A program made the position numbers and the translations under genes. Shown here piece by piece: positions 11,013-18,889 of a DNA stretch of 64,000 nt. The stretch lies in NCBI GenBank assembly GCA_030280995.1, contig JASXTE010000005.1, positions 15,664,501 through 15,728,500 of the forward strand. Direction: 5' to 3'. The notes beneath the pieces were generated by a model, which did no database searches, had not been told where the DNA came from, and worked only from the letters and a program-made list of their open reading frames with translations. This DNA comes from Hemileia vastatrix. Taxonomy: Eukaryota > Basidiomycota > Pucciniomycetes > Pucciniales > Zaghouaniaceae. Position 1 is the first letter of the stretch, and each line of letters starts with the position of its first letter.

Positions 11013-11507
11013 ATGAAATTTCATCTTTTCCCGACAATCAATCTCAATCCATCTACGGAAGTTTATTGTGACGCTACTTGGGGTGGAGAATTCGCTAGAG
11101 CTACAGAAGGTCATGTTCTTCAAGTCAACAACTGTCTTATCTTATGGCAATCAAAGCATCAATCAAGGGTGGCAACAGCATCACTTCACTCAGAGTTAAT
11201 GGCAATGTCAAATGCAACACGTCAAGCTCTTTGGATGCGTAACCTTCTACGTGAAGTGGATTTGTGCCATGGTCTGACAACGCTGTATTGCGACAACAAA
11301 GGTGCCATTGTAGCAGCTACTGATAACCCCTCTGACAAATGTTGTGGGCATGTTGACAGAGATTTCTACTTTGTGAATGAACAAGTTCATCGACGTGAAA
11401 TTGAAATTAAGTGGGTATCAACTAAAGATCAGGTGGCAGATTTGTTGACAAAGAATTTGGGACCAAATGTTTGGAAAGAAAAGAGATATTTATTAGTGGT
11501 TTTCTAG
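11013..11507 (+). pseudogene. Copia B RNase H
   Basis: Same frame as RT, directly after the TGA. Motifs: EVYCDATWGGEFAR (Asp), ASLHSELMAMSNA (Glu), LYCDNKGAI (Asp), VDRDFYFVNEQVHRREIEIKWVSTKD and VADLLTKNL. It ends at TAG 11505-11507. This is the end of pol; about 100 bases of T-rich 3' untranslated sequence follow. Confidence 0.88.
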
Positions 11508-11604
11508 TTTCTATGTTTTTCCTTATTTTCTTTTATTTTTATTTTTATTTACTTTCAAACTTCTCTACATGTTTTTGGCAAGGGATGGTTATAGGGAAAT
11601 CACT

Positions 11605-11615
11605 AAGAGGGGGGG
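11605..11615 (+). promoter_or_regulatory. Polypurine tract of copia B
   Basis: AAGAGGGGGGG immediately before the 3' LTR start TGTTATG. Confidence 0.85.
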
Positions 11616-11793
11616 TGTTATGTGTAGTATGATAGCTTAGTGATTGTTAAGTACATAAAGTGTATATAGTCTGTGGTGCAGCTGACGCGTCTAACTCCGG
11701 TTCACTCCGGACGAAGCGCTGACACTGCTACCATAGGTGAGTAACGAAATATTATTGGTTCACTCCGGACGAAGCGCTGACACTGCTACCATA
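11616..11793 (+). repeat. 3' LTR of copia B with a 58-bp partial duplication
   Basis: 11616-11735 matches the 5' LTR. It is followed by 21 bases of spacer and a second copy of the last 37 bases of the LTR (11757-11793). The target duplication GAAAT is found only after the second copy, which shows that the duplication belongs to the element. Confidence 0.85.
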
Positions 11794-12018
11794 GAAATAA
11801 ATAGGTTGCTTAATGGAGGCAACTAAGCAAAACAATTCTTGAAACCTTACAACCAATATTGGTGCAATTCAAAGCAGGTGTGAAATACTGTTTTCATTCA
11901 ACCTACTCCGCCCTCACAAAGAAATTCGCTTTAATTGTCTTTAAAATAGCCCATTTATTTCAAAAGCTTTAGGTTGGTATGTGAGGGCTGATTTGAGTTA
12001 AAACCAGAACTTAACTTA

Positions 12019-12192
12019 CACCACAGGAAAGTCGACAACGTTTTATGCTATACGCCACCCAAACGTTTCATATGTCGGTTGATATTTTGGTCATTTTTCA
12101 TCTTTTTTGGTGAAAAATGAAGAAAATTGAAACCGACAGGTCAAGCGCTCGGGTGACGTGTTATATAAAACGTATTCTAATTTCCTGTGGTG
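12019..12192. mobile_element. Fold-back MITE, TTA target duplication
   Basis: 174-bp element that is almost one long imperfect inverted repeat: the left half starts CACCACAGGAAA and the right half ends TTTCCTGTGGTG. The arms also share ACGTTTTAT, CACCC, TGTCGGTT and CATTTTTCA in order. The flanks are TTA on both sides (12016-12018 and 12193-12195), the 3-bp duplication typical of PIF/Harbinger. No coding capacity; it would need a transposase in trans. Confidence 0.82.
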
Positions 12193-12733
12193 TTAAGTGC
12201 TGATTTGCTAACTTTGTCACCCCCTATTGCGTGGGTTTTAGCTATACGATAGGTCATTCTCTTTGCTCACTACCGCCCATGTTTTCTCTTTATCATGTTC
12301 TTAGAGAGATTAATTTTTATTATAATTATATTTTCATGCCTTCAAGCCGAGTTATCCTAAGAAATAAAAAATAAAAGGTCATTCTCTTACTATTAGATTT
12401 ATCTAACTTGTTGATAATATCAAGTATTCAAATTCAGTCAGCGTGAAAAGCCATTGAAAACTTGTTTATTTGTTTCACCAACCATCAAATATTATTTTGG
12501 CCCCGAAGTAATTTGGTCTTCTTTGTTCATTTTTCACTGCAAGCCAAAAAAAAAAAAAAAAAAAAAAATCAAAATTATTATAATCTTTTTCACACTATTT
12601 TTTGTTCCGGGCCTGTTTACAGAAATATAGCTTATTTCTCGAGTTGCAATCCTAGTGTTAGAAAGTAAAACTATGGCATACACGTATCTGGCTAAATAAG
12701 ATTATACTACCCAAATTTTTGATCTCCAAAAGG
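12193..12733. other. Non-coding stretch upstream of the secreted-protein gene
   Basis: AT-rich, no domain found. Contains a run of 24 A near 12546-12568. This is probably upstream regulatory sequence of the gene at 12854. Confidence 0.5.
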
Positions 12734-12740
12734 TATATAA
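12734..12740 (+). promoter_or_regulatory. TATA box upstream of the secreted-protein gene
   Basis: TATATAA, 114 bases before the ATG at 12854. It is followed at 12741-12853 by an AT-rich leader with no upstream ATG in a good context. Confidence 0.5.
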
Positions 12741-12853
12741 GCATAGGAGGGAAGGTTTTGACATTCGCACACCTGTGCTTTCACTTTTGACTTCTATTCA
12801 CTTAACTTATTTTTCTATTTGGAAATACTATCATTAACTCATAAAATACCAAC

Positions 12854-13228
12854 ATGTTTATGCGATCCTCCTTTTGTGCCATAGCAAATGTATCACTATT
12901 TCATATACTCCTTGTCTTGTTATTCACAAATCCCACTACCTTAGTAGAAGATACTCTTACGCTTTATATGAACGGAACTCAAAAATTTGAAGACATACAC
13001 GTGACATGCGTTAAGATTCGTGAAGACGAGCGATGTTTTTATTATGATCTCACCTTCCAGAATACCAATGAGGAGAAGTCTAAACAGGTGCAACTACATC
13101 ACCCAAGTTATCCCAAACCAACCCCCCTTTTCGTTCCAGCGTCAAGAAGCACGAGACAGGAAATAGTGCTGAATAAACAGTATATTCAGAAACTTTCGAT
13201 GAACTCGTTGCCTTATAGTGAGGAATAA
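12854..13228 (+). CDS. Candidate small secreted protein, 124 aa
   Basis: No family recognised. The protein starts with a basic residue and a hydrophobic core at about residues 13-25 (VSLFHILLVLLF), with a plausible signal-peptidase site near residues 28-32. The mature part is about 93 residues, polar, with two cysteines (Cys52 and Cys61) that could form a disulphide and an NGT glycosylation sequon at Asn40. No membrane segment follows. The ATG has an upstream TATATAA at 12734 and a downstream AATAAA at 13300. It is the only intact non-transposon-like ORF in the window and sits in a gene-poor gap, a setting typical of effector candidates in plant-pathogenic fungi, but that role is inference. 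An unseen intron cannot be excluded. Confidence 0.55.
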   Translation: MFMRSSFCAIANVSLFHILLVLLFTNPTTLVEDTLTLYMNGTQKFEDIHVTCVKIREDERCFYYDLTFQNTNEEKSKQVQLHHPSYPKPTPLFVPASRSTRQEIVLNKQYIQKLSMNSLPYSEE

Positions 13229-13299
13229 TGGTTAGTCTTCTTCTCAACTTTCGTTCTATCTATGCTGGGTAACTCGATCTAAACTGTTAAAATTTAAAG

Positions 13300-13305
13300 A
13301 ATAAA
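13300..13305 (+). terminator. Possible polyadenylation signal
   Basis: AATAAA 72 bases past the stop of the secreted-protein ORF. Confidence 0.4.
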
Positions 13306-13940
13306 CATAGATTTTGGTCTATGAAGGCTTATAGAAAAAAGGGCTCCCTTGATATCTATATACCTGAAGTTCTCAAATAATTGATTTTATGTTATCTGTA
13401 TATTTCACTACACCGAAAGTGTGATATACCCAATAGGGGGTATCAAAGTTAGAAATTTGTCATTATTTAAAATGCATTTCACAACACAAAAAGAAAACCA
13501 CAAAATTGACATGAACTCTCAATAAAAAGGTGTTTTGGGGGCACAATATGTCATATTTTAAAAAATAGTCATGGTTTATTAGGTGGAAAATGTAAGAACT
13601 ATTGCTTGTATTTTCCTCCTTTATTCATTTTTCCCGCATTTCCTCTTGTCACTTATATCCCTTGACTTACCTCATCTGACTGCCGAGTGATTATCACGAC
13701 ATTAATTATTAATCCTCTTTCATTTCATTACTAACTAATTGATAGCTAGTGTAATGAGAACATATATTGCTGTCACTATCCCTGTAATTAATTATCTAAG
13801 ACACACATCTTTACATTCCCGACCTGCAGCTGATGATGTTCTCCCTGATGGTTAAATATTGAGGTTCCATCCTTTCACTTTTCCTCAGTTAAACATCTTC
13901 TGTTAGGTTTTGAAATGATTGTGGTGATAAGAAAGGCCGC
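13306..13940. other. Non-coding AT-rich stretch
   Basis: No gene seen. It has a short palindrome around 13425-13441 (GATATACCC...GGGGGTATC); part of it, AATAGGGGGTATCAA, recurs near 14620. Confidence 0.4.
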
Positions 13941-14247
13941 AGGGACTAACTCAACCTGGGCAAGGATAAAGATTGCAAGAGAGACACGGGGAATAACTCT
14001 ACCCGGTATAAGAGATAGACTGGGGAACAACTCTACCCAGTGAAATAATGAGGAATGGGGAATAACTCGACCCAATGAATTGAAAAGGCACGGGGAATAA
14101 CTCTACCCGATAAGATGAAGAGGCGGGGAATAACTCTACCCAACTTGAACGAAGCGGCGAGGAATAACTCTACTCAACTTGAAAGATGCGGCGAGGAATA
14201 ACACCACTCGACTTTGATTTAAGTGGCGGGGAATAACTCTACCCAAC
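13941..14247. repeat. Degenerate minisatellite, about 9 copies
   Basis: Core GGGGAATAACTCTACCC recurs every 31-43 bases with variable linkers (for example near 13988, 14021, 14055, 14090, 14125, 14158, 14192, 14227). GGG and CCC at the ends of the core can pair into a small hairpin. The 66-codon minus-strand ORF over it has no other support. Confidence 0.75.
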
Positions 14248-14291
14248 TTTACGATATGATTACGACGCGGGATGGAAGCGAAGGATCTCAG

Positions 14292-14420
14292 GCTGATGAT
14301 AATTAGGAGCAAACAGAGATCGTATATTTCATGTTAGTAAGTAGAAAGAATGTAACATGAAATAATAATAAGAGACAGAATATAATATTACCTGATGATA
14401 ATTAGGAGCAAACAGAGATA
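14292..14420. repeat. 28-bp direct repeat pair
   Basis: CTGATGATAATTAGGAGCAA and the bases that follow occur at about 14292 and again at about 14393, roughly 100 bp apart. Between them lies an inverted repeat CATGTTA / TAACATG. This could be the trace of a small insertion. Confidence 0.5.
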
Positions 14421-14780
14421 GCAAAAATAATGATTGTCGCAATCTATGTATACTCTCGATTATCATCAGTATAGGTTTTAACATAAATATAGTTTTCAAT
14501 AAATTTAATGGAATTATGTTCACAGAAATATGTATTTTTTTTTATGTAGCCATATGTATGAATGTAGCTGAATGAGTGACACATAATGACATTTTAGATG
14601 CTATATTAAATCAACATAATAGGGGGTATCAATGTTCAGGGATCAGCAATTAAATTAATTGCGGATAAAAATCCTTATACCCCAATTATCTTCTGCAATT
14701 ATTGTTGCTAATAATTGGGTTATTAGACACTTTACGTGTCAATGTTCACCTCTTATCCGACATTTTTTTACTCAATTTTT

Positions 14781-14864
14781 CATAACCACATCTTGGACAA
14801 CCTTCTGTCATAACCACATCTTGACCTACTTTCTGCCATAATCACATCTTGGACTACTCCCTGA
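14781..14864. repeat. Tandem repeat, three 28-bp units
   Basis: Units at 14781-14808, 14809-14836 and 14837-14864 share CATAACCACATCTTG with small changes. Confidence 0.75.
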
Positions 14865-15020
14865 ATATGCCTTCTACCTTGCTGCTCACTTCCATTCTCA
14901 TCCCATCCTGTTTATTCTATCTGCTCAGAATTTCTCCCCATTTCATCTATTTGATTCTGCTCCTTTTCATCTCGCTATCTCATCTGCTTGTTTCTGCTCC
15001 TTTTCATCTTCATTTATAAT

Positions 15021-15094
15021 AACACGCCTCACCATCCTAGATCTTCTCAAAGGCAGCCATCACCCAGTTGTTCTTCAATTCCCACTACTTCCTC
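15021..15094 (+). pseudogene. 5' coding part of the SANT-like gene, left of element C
   Basis: Removing element C and one copy of its TCCTC duplication joins this stretch in frame to 23943. It encodes a Ser/Pro-rich N-terminal tail. The start codon was not identified; the frame is open upstream to at least 15003 without a clear ATG, so an upstream exon or an unusual start is possible. See 23943-25097. Confidence 0.5.
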
Positions 15095-15919
15095 TGTCAG
15101 CCAGGCTACTAGACTTACCCAGTGAAATAAGGAATTATTTACTGGATGAAGCCGCACCTTATCATCTTTAATTATTATTTAATTATCATTTAGTTACATT
15201 AAAATTAGTTATAAATTAACTAGTTACAGAATGTTAAAATTAAATTAATTAATTAAATAAATAAGTAAAATTAAAATTATAATTTTGTCCCTTATATTTT
15301 TCTCTAACACCGTGCTCAATTGACAGGTTGGGAAAAATAAAACTTTATATTTAAAGAAAATAAAATACAAAGATAAAATAAGATTTAAATATTCAAATAA
15401 TATTAAATATATACAAACAAATCAAATTTCTTATTTGGGATTGACATTTACAGTAAATATTAAAAATATTGATGTATTTCTGACATACTCTGTAAATACA
15501 TCTTTTTGACGCCTTCTTTTTGGAATAACTTTATTATTTGAAATACTCTTTCTGGAATGTTCTTTTTCTCTCTCTTTTCCTACTGTTTTTAGAATTTGAT
15601 TTCCGTGCTTTGTCTCTCCTTTGCCTATAAAAGGCCTCTCTTTTTGTTGTCTTTTGATCATTCTATTTTACCAACTCATTTTATTACAACAAAAACCAAC
15701 TAAACACTTATTCTTATATCCTATATTATTAGTATTTACAATAGCGTAATTCTAAAGTATAATTTATATTAATATTTTAAAAAACCTACCTCTTTTATTG
15801 AGTAAAGAATTCAACTTGAATTAAGAAATACGTACAAATCTGTTGAGAACCCATTATAGTCTTTTAAATCCTCGTAGAACTACGTACCAAATCTTCTAGA
15901 CAAAAAGTGTACCTTGACA
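15095..15919 (+). repeat. 5' LTR of element C (825 bp)
   Basis: TGTCAGCC...CTTGACA. It contains CCTATAAAAGG near 15625, a good TATA box for the element's transcript. A 76-codon minus-strand ORF inside it recurs unchanged in the 3' LTR simply because the LTRs are copies. Confidence 0.93.
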
Positions 15920-15921
15920 AT

Positions 15922-15935
15922 TGGGATCCTTTCCG
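15922..15935 (+). promoter_or_regulatory. Primer-binding site of element C
   Basis: TGGGATCCTTTCCG two bases after the LTR, starting with TGG as expected for the complement of a tRNA CCA end. Element D has a related sequence (ATTGGGGGTCTTTCC on the minus strand) in the same position. The tRNA was not identified. Confidence 0.6.
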
Positions 15936-16060
15936 AAATATCGACGGCGCAACGTTACTTGAGGCGTAATCGAGAGGACAATCGGCGTAGAAGCACCTGT
16001 AAAGGACGAGTGGAGGCAAGAAAACAACGAACGTCATACGTCACGTGATAAAAGTTTTTG

Positions 16061-16130
16061 CTGCGAACGGGAATCGAACCGCGCTCCAAAACTTAAGTTC
16101 ATATACTGACTAAAGATCGTATATATCGTG
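16061..16130 (-). other. tRNA-like relic with a perfect B box
   Basis: On the minus strand, GGTTCGATTCC at about 16070-16080 is a perfect RNA polymerase III B box, followed by GTTCGCAGCA resembling an acceptor 3' strand. Upstream, TTTAGTCAGTAT resembles an A box and TACGATC could pair imperfectly (about 5 of 7) with GTTCGCA. The D and anticodon arms do not fold convincingly, so this is a relic or SINE-type head, not an intact tRNA gene. Confidence 0.4.
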
Positions 16131-16380
16131 GTAATTATTGTGATTACTATTTGTGGGTTACTCTTCACTCTTCATTTGCTACGTATTTCCTTTTACTCAG
16201 CACTCTGTAAGTGGCATTAAGTTGCTCATTTTGCAGGGGGAGGTGTCTGGTAATTGGAATTTATTTTTATTATTATATTTTTTTTTTATTTTTCCTGGTT
16301 GACCATAATAGAGCAATACCTGTTCTTAGTCCCAGAGGTAATAAAATAATTATATATTAATATTAATTATTATCATTTTT

Positions 16381-16952
16381 CAGTTGACAATTGTCCTGAT
16401 TAATTTGAATTTTAATTGTTCCAGTTGACAAACTGTCCTGACAATAATATTTTTTATTAAATAAAATAATTATTATAATTTTTCAGTTGACATTTTTCCT
16501 GATTAATTAATTGTTCCAGTTGACAAATTATCCTGACAATTATATTTTTTTTAATAAATAATTAACATTTCATTACTTCAGTTGACTTTGAGTCCTGGTA
16601 ATCCAATAAATCTTTTTAATTAATAAATCTCATATTTAATTACTTCAGTTGACATTAAGTCCTGGTAGTTAAGTGATCAGTAATAAAATTTTAAAATAAA
16701 ACTTCATATTTAATTACTTCAGTTGACATTAGGTCCTGGTAGTTAAGTGATCAGTCAAAATAAAATTTTTTTTTAATTAATAAAGATTCATATTTGATTA
16801 TTTCAGTTGACAATAAATCCTGGTAATAAATTAGTTGATTTAAATCCTGAAAATAAAAATTAATAGAAATTCTAATTTATTTCTACAGTTGATTGCATTA
16901 TCCTGGTTTTAAATTTTTTTTATTAATTTTATTTAAGTTGATTTTTATCCTA
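16381..16952 (+). repeat. Array of bulged hairpins in the leader of element C
   Basis: About 11 copies of CAGTTGAC(A)-loop-(T)GTCCTG with AT-rich spacers; the first four start near 16381, 16422, 16484 and 16517. Each can fold as CAG/CTG plus GAC(A)/(T)GTC with an unpaired UU bulge in the 5' arm. Later copies at 16886 and 16933 have drifted. A similar array occurs in element E. Confidence 0.7.
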
Positions 16953-17062
16953 ACAAGATTTTTTTTTATTATTTTTATTTTATTTTTTCTGTTAAACAAA
17001 AATTAAAAATAAAGACTAATTAATTTTTTGTCTCTTTTCCTTCATTTCAGTAGAATGTTAAG

Positions 17063-17736
17063 ATGACTGATCAAAGTGGTTTTACTGCACGTGAAGAAGA
17101 ACTAGACTTAATTGATTATGATGAGCCTACTTCTGTAAGTTCTCCTTTAACAAGAAGAATTTCTCAAACTACTAAATCCTTGCCCCAAACAGGATGTGGA
17201 AATGGAAGAAGTAGAAATCCTAGTGGACAATACTCAGGATCAGAAACCCAAGACAAACCCACCAGAAGAGCTTCCAAGAGGCTTCAAGATAAAAAAGATG
17301 CCGTTGTCCCAGCAGATAAAGAATCTTTCAACCCACATAAAGGAGTTAAAGACAGACAGCTTAAAACTAAAGGTAAGGGTAGATGCCTTGGAAGAATGGG
17401 AGAAAAGAAAAAATACTTCTCTCCAAGAGAAAAGGAAACCTCTTCCTCCCAGGGATCAACAACAATTGGCTCCCCAATCCCAAGAGATGGTGGAAGTGTC
17501 CAAGTGGCAGTGGGACTGGCTGAACACACAGTGGGACTACTTAGCTCAAAATCAGCATCAATTACCTCAGGTAGGTCCATCAAGGCCCACCCAGGCAAAC
17601 CCCACTCCTCCCCACCCTTATCAAGGAGGCAAAAGAAGAAGGAAGCCCAATATGGTGATACCCAGCAAACCCTGGTACGTCCCTCTATTGATTCTCAAGT
17701 GCCTTTTCTTGTGGCTGACTCTGTTCCTTCAGGTAA
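17063..17736 (+). CDS. Predicted spliced coiled-coil ORF in the Gag leader of C
   Basis: Proposed exons 17063-17134, 17193-17674 and 17733-17736. Exon 1 is the first 24 codons of Gag. A 58-nt intron (GTAAGT to CAAACAG) moves reading into the +1 frame, where exon 2 encodes an acidic start, FKIKKMPL, a heptad-rich coil (about residues 60-105), a Trp-rich KWQWDWLNTQW and a Pro-rich tail ending PSKPW. A second 58-nt intron (GTACGT to CCTTCAG, with CTGAC branch-like site) would be followed at once by TAA, giving about 185 residues. The same frame, coil, Trp motif and donor site recur in E and D, while the Gag frame over this stretch is closed in D and E. That is the evidence that this frame is coding. 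No function is known. Confidence 0.6.
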
Positions 17737-18889
17737 ATCTGGAAGGCAGGATGAAACCTTGAGACCTATAGAAGCTGGGAATAGTAGACAGTTATCTCAT
17801 GTATCCAATCCATTACTTTTAATTGCTACCTCAATGATTAATCCTGATATGGCTGTGATTGATGAAACTCTTGACCCTGAGTTCTATGAGAGCCTGGAAA
17901 GTTACTCAGTTTCCTTATTGAGAAACACTCCAGATGTAGCAAGAATTAATGATGAGCACTTGAGAGATATTATTGCCAAGCAAAATCATATAATGAACAA
18001 TATGCAATTGACTCAGAGATATAATAGTTTGTTAACTGATCAGGGTTATCAAGCATTAAAAAGTGAAGCACAGAGAGTCTCTGATGAATTGTCTCATTAC
18101 AAAGCAACCCATGAAAAGAAAATTGCTTTATGGCAAAATATAAAAAATGATTTATCTAAACTAAAAGATACTGTATCTGCCTGTTGCCAGGAGGTAGAGA
18201 TAGATAAGATAAATCTGAAAAGATTGAGTGACCATTTGTCATCTTTTCAACATAAAAATCAATTATCTTTTGCAACTATCAATGAAAGTTTATCTAGTCT
18301 TCCAAGAATGAAAACAAGACTAACAACCATTGAAGAAAAATTGAACTCATTGTTAAATGACCAAAAATATTCTGACATTTCTGTGAAGGAACATATAGTG
18401 CAGGATGCTCAACCAGTACCTGTGGCTAGTTCATCTAAAATAAAAATTGATCCAGAAATACCTGTTGATAACACTGAGTTTCCATCAAAAACTGATGATG
18501 CACCAGGATCTGCAACAGAAGGATTAAACAATGAGATTTCAGCACAATTAGAGAAATTACAGCTGCTTCTTACTCAGAAACAAGCTAGTACTAAGGAGAC
18601 TCCTTCAAATCAAAAGAATTGGCCAAAACTTGACCAGTACCCAACATTTGATGGTGATTCTTCCTCTGATTGGCAACAATTTATTTGCAGAATTGATAAT
18701 TTAAAAAATTCTTACAAACTCCCAGATGAGGAAATTGTGTCCAAATTAATTTCTTTGTTCACTAATGTTGCCCTGATGTGGTATGAATCTGTTCTCCTGG
18801 ATGGGAATGACTACTCATGGGAGGATTGGAAGAAATTAATTAAAGCACAATTTGGTGGCTCCAAGTTCAGAATGGCTCAACAAAGGTAG
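17063..18889 (+). CDS. Element C Gag, long frame, ends at an in-frame TAG
   Basis: ATG 17063 opens a 608-codon frame. Residues 1-24 (MTDQSGF..., acidic LIDYDEP) match element E. A Lys/Ser-rich linker follows, then a coiled-coil-rich region from about residue 230 (VIDETLDPEFYESLESYSVS...), then the capsid-like domain with KNWPKLDQYPTFDGD, DWQQFI, WYESVLL and AQFGGSKF. TAG at 18887-18889 falls inside the capsid domain, before the zinc knuckle; the sister element E reads CAA (Gln) there, so CAG to TAG is the simplest explanation. The frame then continues to 23080. The segment 17135-17732 overlaps a second reading frame described separately. Confidence 0.85.
   Translation: MTDQSGFTAREEELDLIDYDEPTSVSSPLTRRISQTTKSLPQTGCGNGRSRNPSGQYSGSETQDKPTRRASKRLQDKKDAVVPADKESFNPHKGVKDRQLKTKGKGRCLGRMGEKKKYFSPREKETSSSQGSTTIGSPIPRDGGSVQVAVGLAEHTVGLLSSKSASITSGRSIKAHPGKPHSSPPLSRRQKKKEAQYGDTQQTLVRPSIDSQVPFLVADSVPSGKSGRQDETLRPIEAGNSRQLSHVSNPLLLIATSMINPDMAVIDETLDPEFYESLESYSVSLLRNTPDVARINDEHLRDIIAKQNHIMNNMQLTQRYNSLLTDQGYQALKSEAQRVSDELSHYKATHEKKIALWQNIKNDLSKLKDTVSACCQEVEIDKINLKRLSDHLSSFQHKNQLSFATINESLSSLPRMKTRLTTIEEKLNSLLNDQKYSDISVKEHIVQDAQPVPVASSSKIKIDPEIPVDNTEFPSKTDDAPGSATEGLNNEISAQLEKLQLLLTQKQASTKETPSNQKNWPKLDQYPTFDGDSSSDWQQFICRIDNLKNSYKLPDEEIVSKLISLFTNVALMWYESVLLDGNDYSWEDWKKLIKAQFGGSKFRMAQQR
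17135..17192 (+). other. Candidate intron 1, 58 nt
   Basis: GTAAGT donor and CAG acceptor with ACTAAAT as a possible branch site. Equivalent 58-nt segments lie in E (47674-47731, GTAATT...CAG) and D (45294-45351 on the minus strand, GTAAGT...CAG). Removal joins exon 1 at a codon boundary to the conserved +1 frame in all three. Confidence 0.65.
17675..17732 (+). other. Candidate intron 2, 58 nt
   Basis: GTACGT donor directly after the PW codons, CTGAC branch-like site, CTTCAG acceptor. Equivalents are 48226-48283 in E (GTGAGC...CTTCAG) and 44781-44832 in D (GTAAGT...ATATAG, 52 nt). In all three the base after the acceptor completes Trp and the next codon is TAA. An alternative acceptor 13 nt downstream in C would restore the Gag frame, so the true splice outcome is open. 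Confidence 0.5.

Larger units (their letters stand above)
6524..11793 (+). mobile_element. Ty1/copia retrotransposon B, full length
   Basis: Copia element on the plus strand, flanked by the 5-bp duplication GAAAT (6519-6523 and 11794-11798). The 5' LTR is 120 bp (6524-6643). The 3' LTR carries an extra 58 bp, so it spans 11616-11793. The order Gag, protease, integrase, RT, RNase H is intact. From the zinc knuckle to the end, one reading frame runs about 3.4 kb with only two stops. The Gag half has three stops and one frameshift. The two LTRs differ by two substitutions in the shared 120 bp, both T in the left copy versus C in a CG in the right copy. Confidence 0.93.

Noticed and set aside
16061..16130. 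Functional tRNA gene
   Set aside because: B box is perfect but the D and anticodon arms do not fold and the acceptor stem has mismatches.
16381..16952. CRISPR-like array of regularly spaced repeats
   Set aside because: Spacers are AT-rich, variable in length and related to each other; the setting is a eukaryotic retrotransposon leader and no cas genes exist.
18887..18889. Retrovirus-style Gag-Pol readthrough stop in element C
   Set aside because: The TAG is inside the capsid domain before the zinc knuckle, and the sister copy E has a Gln codon there, so a nonsense mutation fits better; kept only as a low-probability alternative.
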